Source: Acidimicrobium sp. BACL17 MAG-120823-bin42 (GTDB taxonomy: Bacteria > Actinomycetota > Acidimicrobiia > Acidimicrobiales > Ilumatobacteraceae). Taken from it: a stretch of 32,953 nt of DNA. The notes beneath the pieces are model-generated. The model made no database searches. It was not told where the DNA came from and saw nothing but the letters and a program-made list of their open reading frames with translations. The DNA lies in contig LIAZ01000001.1 in NCBI GenBank assembly GCA_001438985.1, positions 1-32,953 on the forward strand. Reading direction: 5' to 3'. Below, piece after piece: positions 32,194 to 32,953 of the stretch. A program made the position numbers and the translations under genes. How positions within the stretch are numbered: position 1 is the stretch's first letter; every line of letters starts with the position of its first letter.

Positions 32194-32953
32194 ATGAGCG
32201 AGGCCACGAAGACACACCAGATCGGGTTTGTTGTCAACGGTGTACCCGTGCGCGTCCGCTCTCACCATCCGCATCTTTTGTCAGCGTTGCGCGACGAACT
32301 CAACATCACATCTCCAAAAGATGGGTGCTCGCCGAGCGGACAATGTGGTTGTTGCACTGTACTGGTCAATGGCAAAGCCGTCGTGAGTTGCCAAATAAGT
32401 CTTGACAAAGTATCGGGTGGCGAAGTGATCACGCTTGAAGGAGTTGATGAGAACGAGCGCCAGAAATATGCAAATGCTTTTGCAGCTTGTGGCGGTCTGC
32501 AATGCGGTTTCTGCATTCCGGGCATCGTTGTTCGGGCAAAAGCCCAAGTTGATAAAAAGGGTGCATCGCTGAAGCGAGAAGATATGGCGCGACACCTTGG
32601 CGCACACCTATGTCGCTGCACCGGCTATGTAAAGATTCTCGATGCAATTGAAATGGTCGCAACTGGCCAAGCTCCATACTGCGAACCTGTCGGCGGAGTT
32701 GGCTCTCGCAGCGTTAAGTATGAAGCTCAACAACTCGCACTTGGCGATCGAGGTTATGTCGATGACATTCGCATCGATGGCATGCAACACGCCGCATTGC
32801 ACCTCACCTCGCATGCTCGCGCACGAGTAATTAATATTGATGCCACAGCAGCTCTCGCTCATCCGAATGTAACCGCCGTGCTGACAGCAGCAGATGTTCC
32901 AGGTGAGCTCATGGTGGGGATTATTTATAAGGACTGGCCAGTGATGATTCCGG
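32194..32953 (+). CDS. Fused [2Fe-2S]/molybdopterin hydroxylase (xanthine dehydrogenase family), 5' part
   Basis: Translated by eye from ATG at 32194 (Shine-Dalgarno GGGGG at 6 nt); open at the window end, 253 residues seen. Residues ~8-90 form a plant-ferredoxin-like domain (NGVPVRV; GCSPSGQCGCCTVLVNG with C45, C51, C54). The second [2Fe-2S] domain follows (CGFCIPG; HLCRCTGY). From ~170 (LGDRGYVDDIRIDGMQHAALHLTSHARARV) the molybdopterin subunit begins in the same chain. Thus small and large subunits are fused without the usual FAD protein between them. The fusion resembles the Se-dependent-type Mo hydroxylases; the substrate may be a purine or other N-heterocycle. Confidence 0.88.
   Translation, partial: MSEATKTHQIGFVVNGVPVRVRSHHPHLLSALRDELNITSPKDGCSPSGQCGCCTVLVNGKAVVSCQISLDKVSGGEVITLEGVDENERQKYANAFAACGGLQCGFCIPGIVVRAKAQVDKKGASLKREDMARHLGAHLCRCTGYVKILDAIEMVATGQAPYCEPVGGVGSRSVKYEAQQLALGDRGYVDDIRIDGMQHAALHLTSHARARVINIDATAALAHPNVTAVLTAADVPGELMVGIIYKDWPVMIP

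Noticed and set aside
1..32953. tRNA genes, CRISPR arrays, insertion sequences, phage genes
   Set aside because: Intergenic gaps are too short and contain no cloverleaf, spaced repeats, transposase or integrase signals that I can recognise.

Overview
The window reads as a compact, moderate-GC chromosome segment from an actinobacterium, most likely class Acidimicrobiia (possibly a planktonic lineage). The indications are a DUF3151 gene, a GuaB1-type IMPDH-like protein, an actinobacterial-type heme A synthase, many GTG/TTG starts, very short intergenic gaps and a -10 box placed 6-7 nt before many start codons (apparent leaderless genes). The taxonomic call is inference. I see no rRNA, tRNA, CRISPR array, insertion sequence or phage gene, and no gene-free stretch longer than about 200 bp.

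Layout. 1-2431 (+): transketolase end, transaldolase and a LOG-family protein, a small pentose-phosphate operon. 2415-3368: a small helical protein and a cysteine-cluster protein, divergent from a 33-bp gap. 3365-8006 (-): a housekeeping run of typA, a small acidic-tailed protein, RNase D, rhodanese, a MobA-like protein and DUF3151. 8064-9601 (+): a small membrane protein and an M18 aminopeptidase. 9598-12360 (-): guaB1-cmk-plsC, with all genes overlapping. 12450-13370 (+): the Sua5/TsaC tRNA-modification gene. 13432-18806: a branched-chain-amino-acid-type ABC transporter. Its binding protein is on + and its ATPases and permeases (livF, G, M, H) are on -, led by heme A synthase. 19869-23914: envelope functions (a three-module peptidoglycan-binding M23 protein, a histidine phosphatase, a lipoprotein, a membrane-anchored protein, a hexapeptide acyltransferase). 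23945-25595 (+): panB-panC for pantothenate. 25585-27797: a divergent ProA-like dehydrogenase and an MBL hydrolase. 27801-32953: a TSUP permease with a class III aminotransferase, then an M20 amidohydrolase, an N-carbamoyl-D-amino-acid hydrolase-like protein and the start of a fused Fe-S/molybdenum hydroxylase. This last block looks like a nitrogen-scavenging (purine, pyrimidine or hydantoin) catabolic island.

The most unusual observation is the binding protein at 13432-14751. After a normal lipoprotein signal, its first ~140 residues look like the C-terminal part of a LivK-type binding protein, and its last ~245 residues look like the N-terminal part. This is the pattern of a natural circular permutation. 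The protein ends just before a strong terminator, so it is not cut off. The LivH permease of the same transporter carries an extra ~150-residue N-terminal segment with a signal-like helix and a beta-rich domain. The two changes may be functionally linked; that link is inference.

A second theme is expression architecture. About ten genes have TANNNT exactly 6-7 nt before ATG or GTG. Divergent promoters are packed into 30-33 bp, and five of eight convergent gene pairs overlap, two of them sharing the stop palindrome CTAG.
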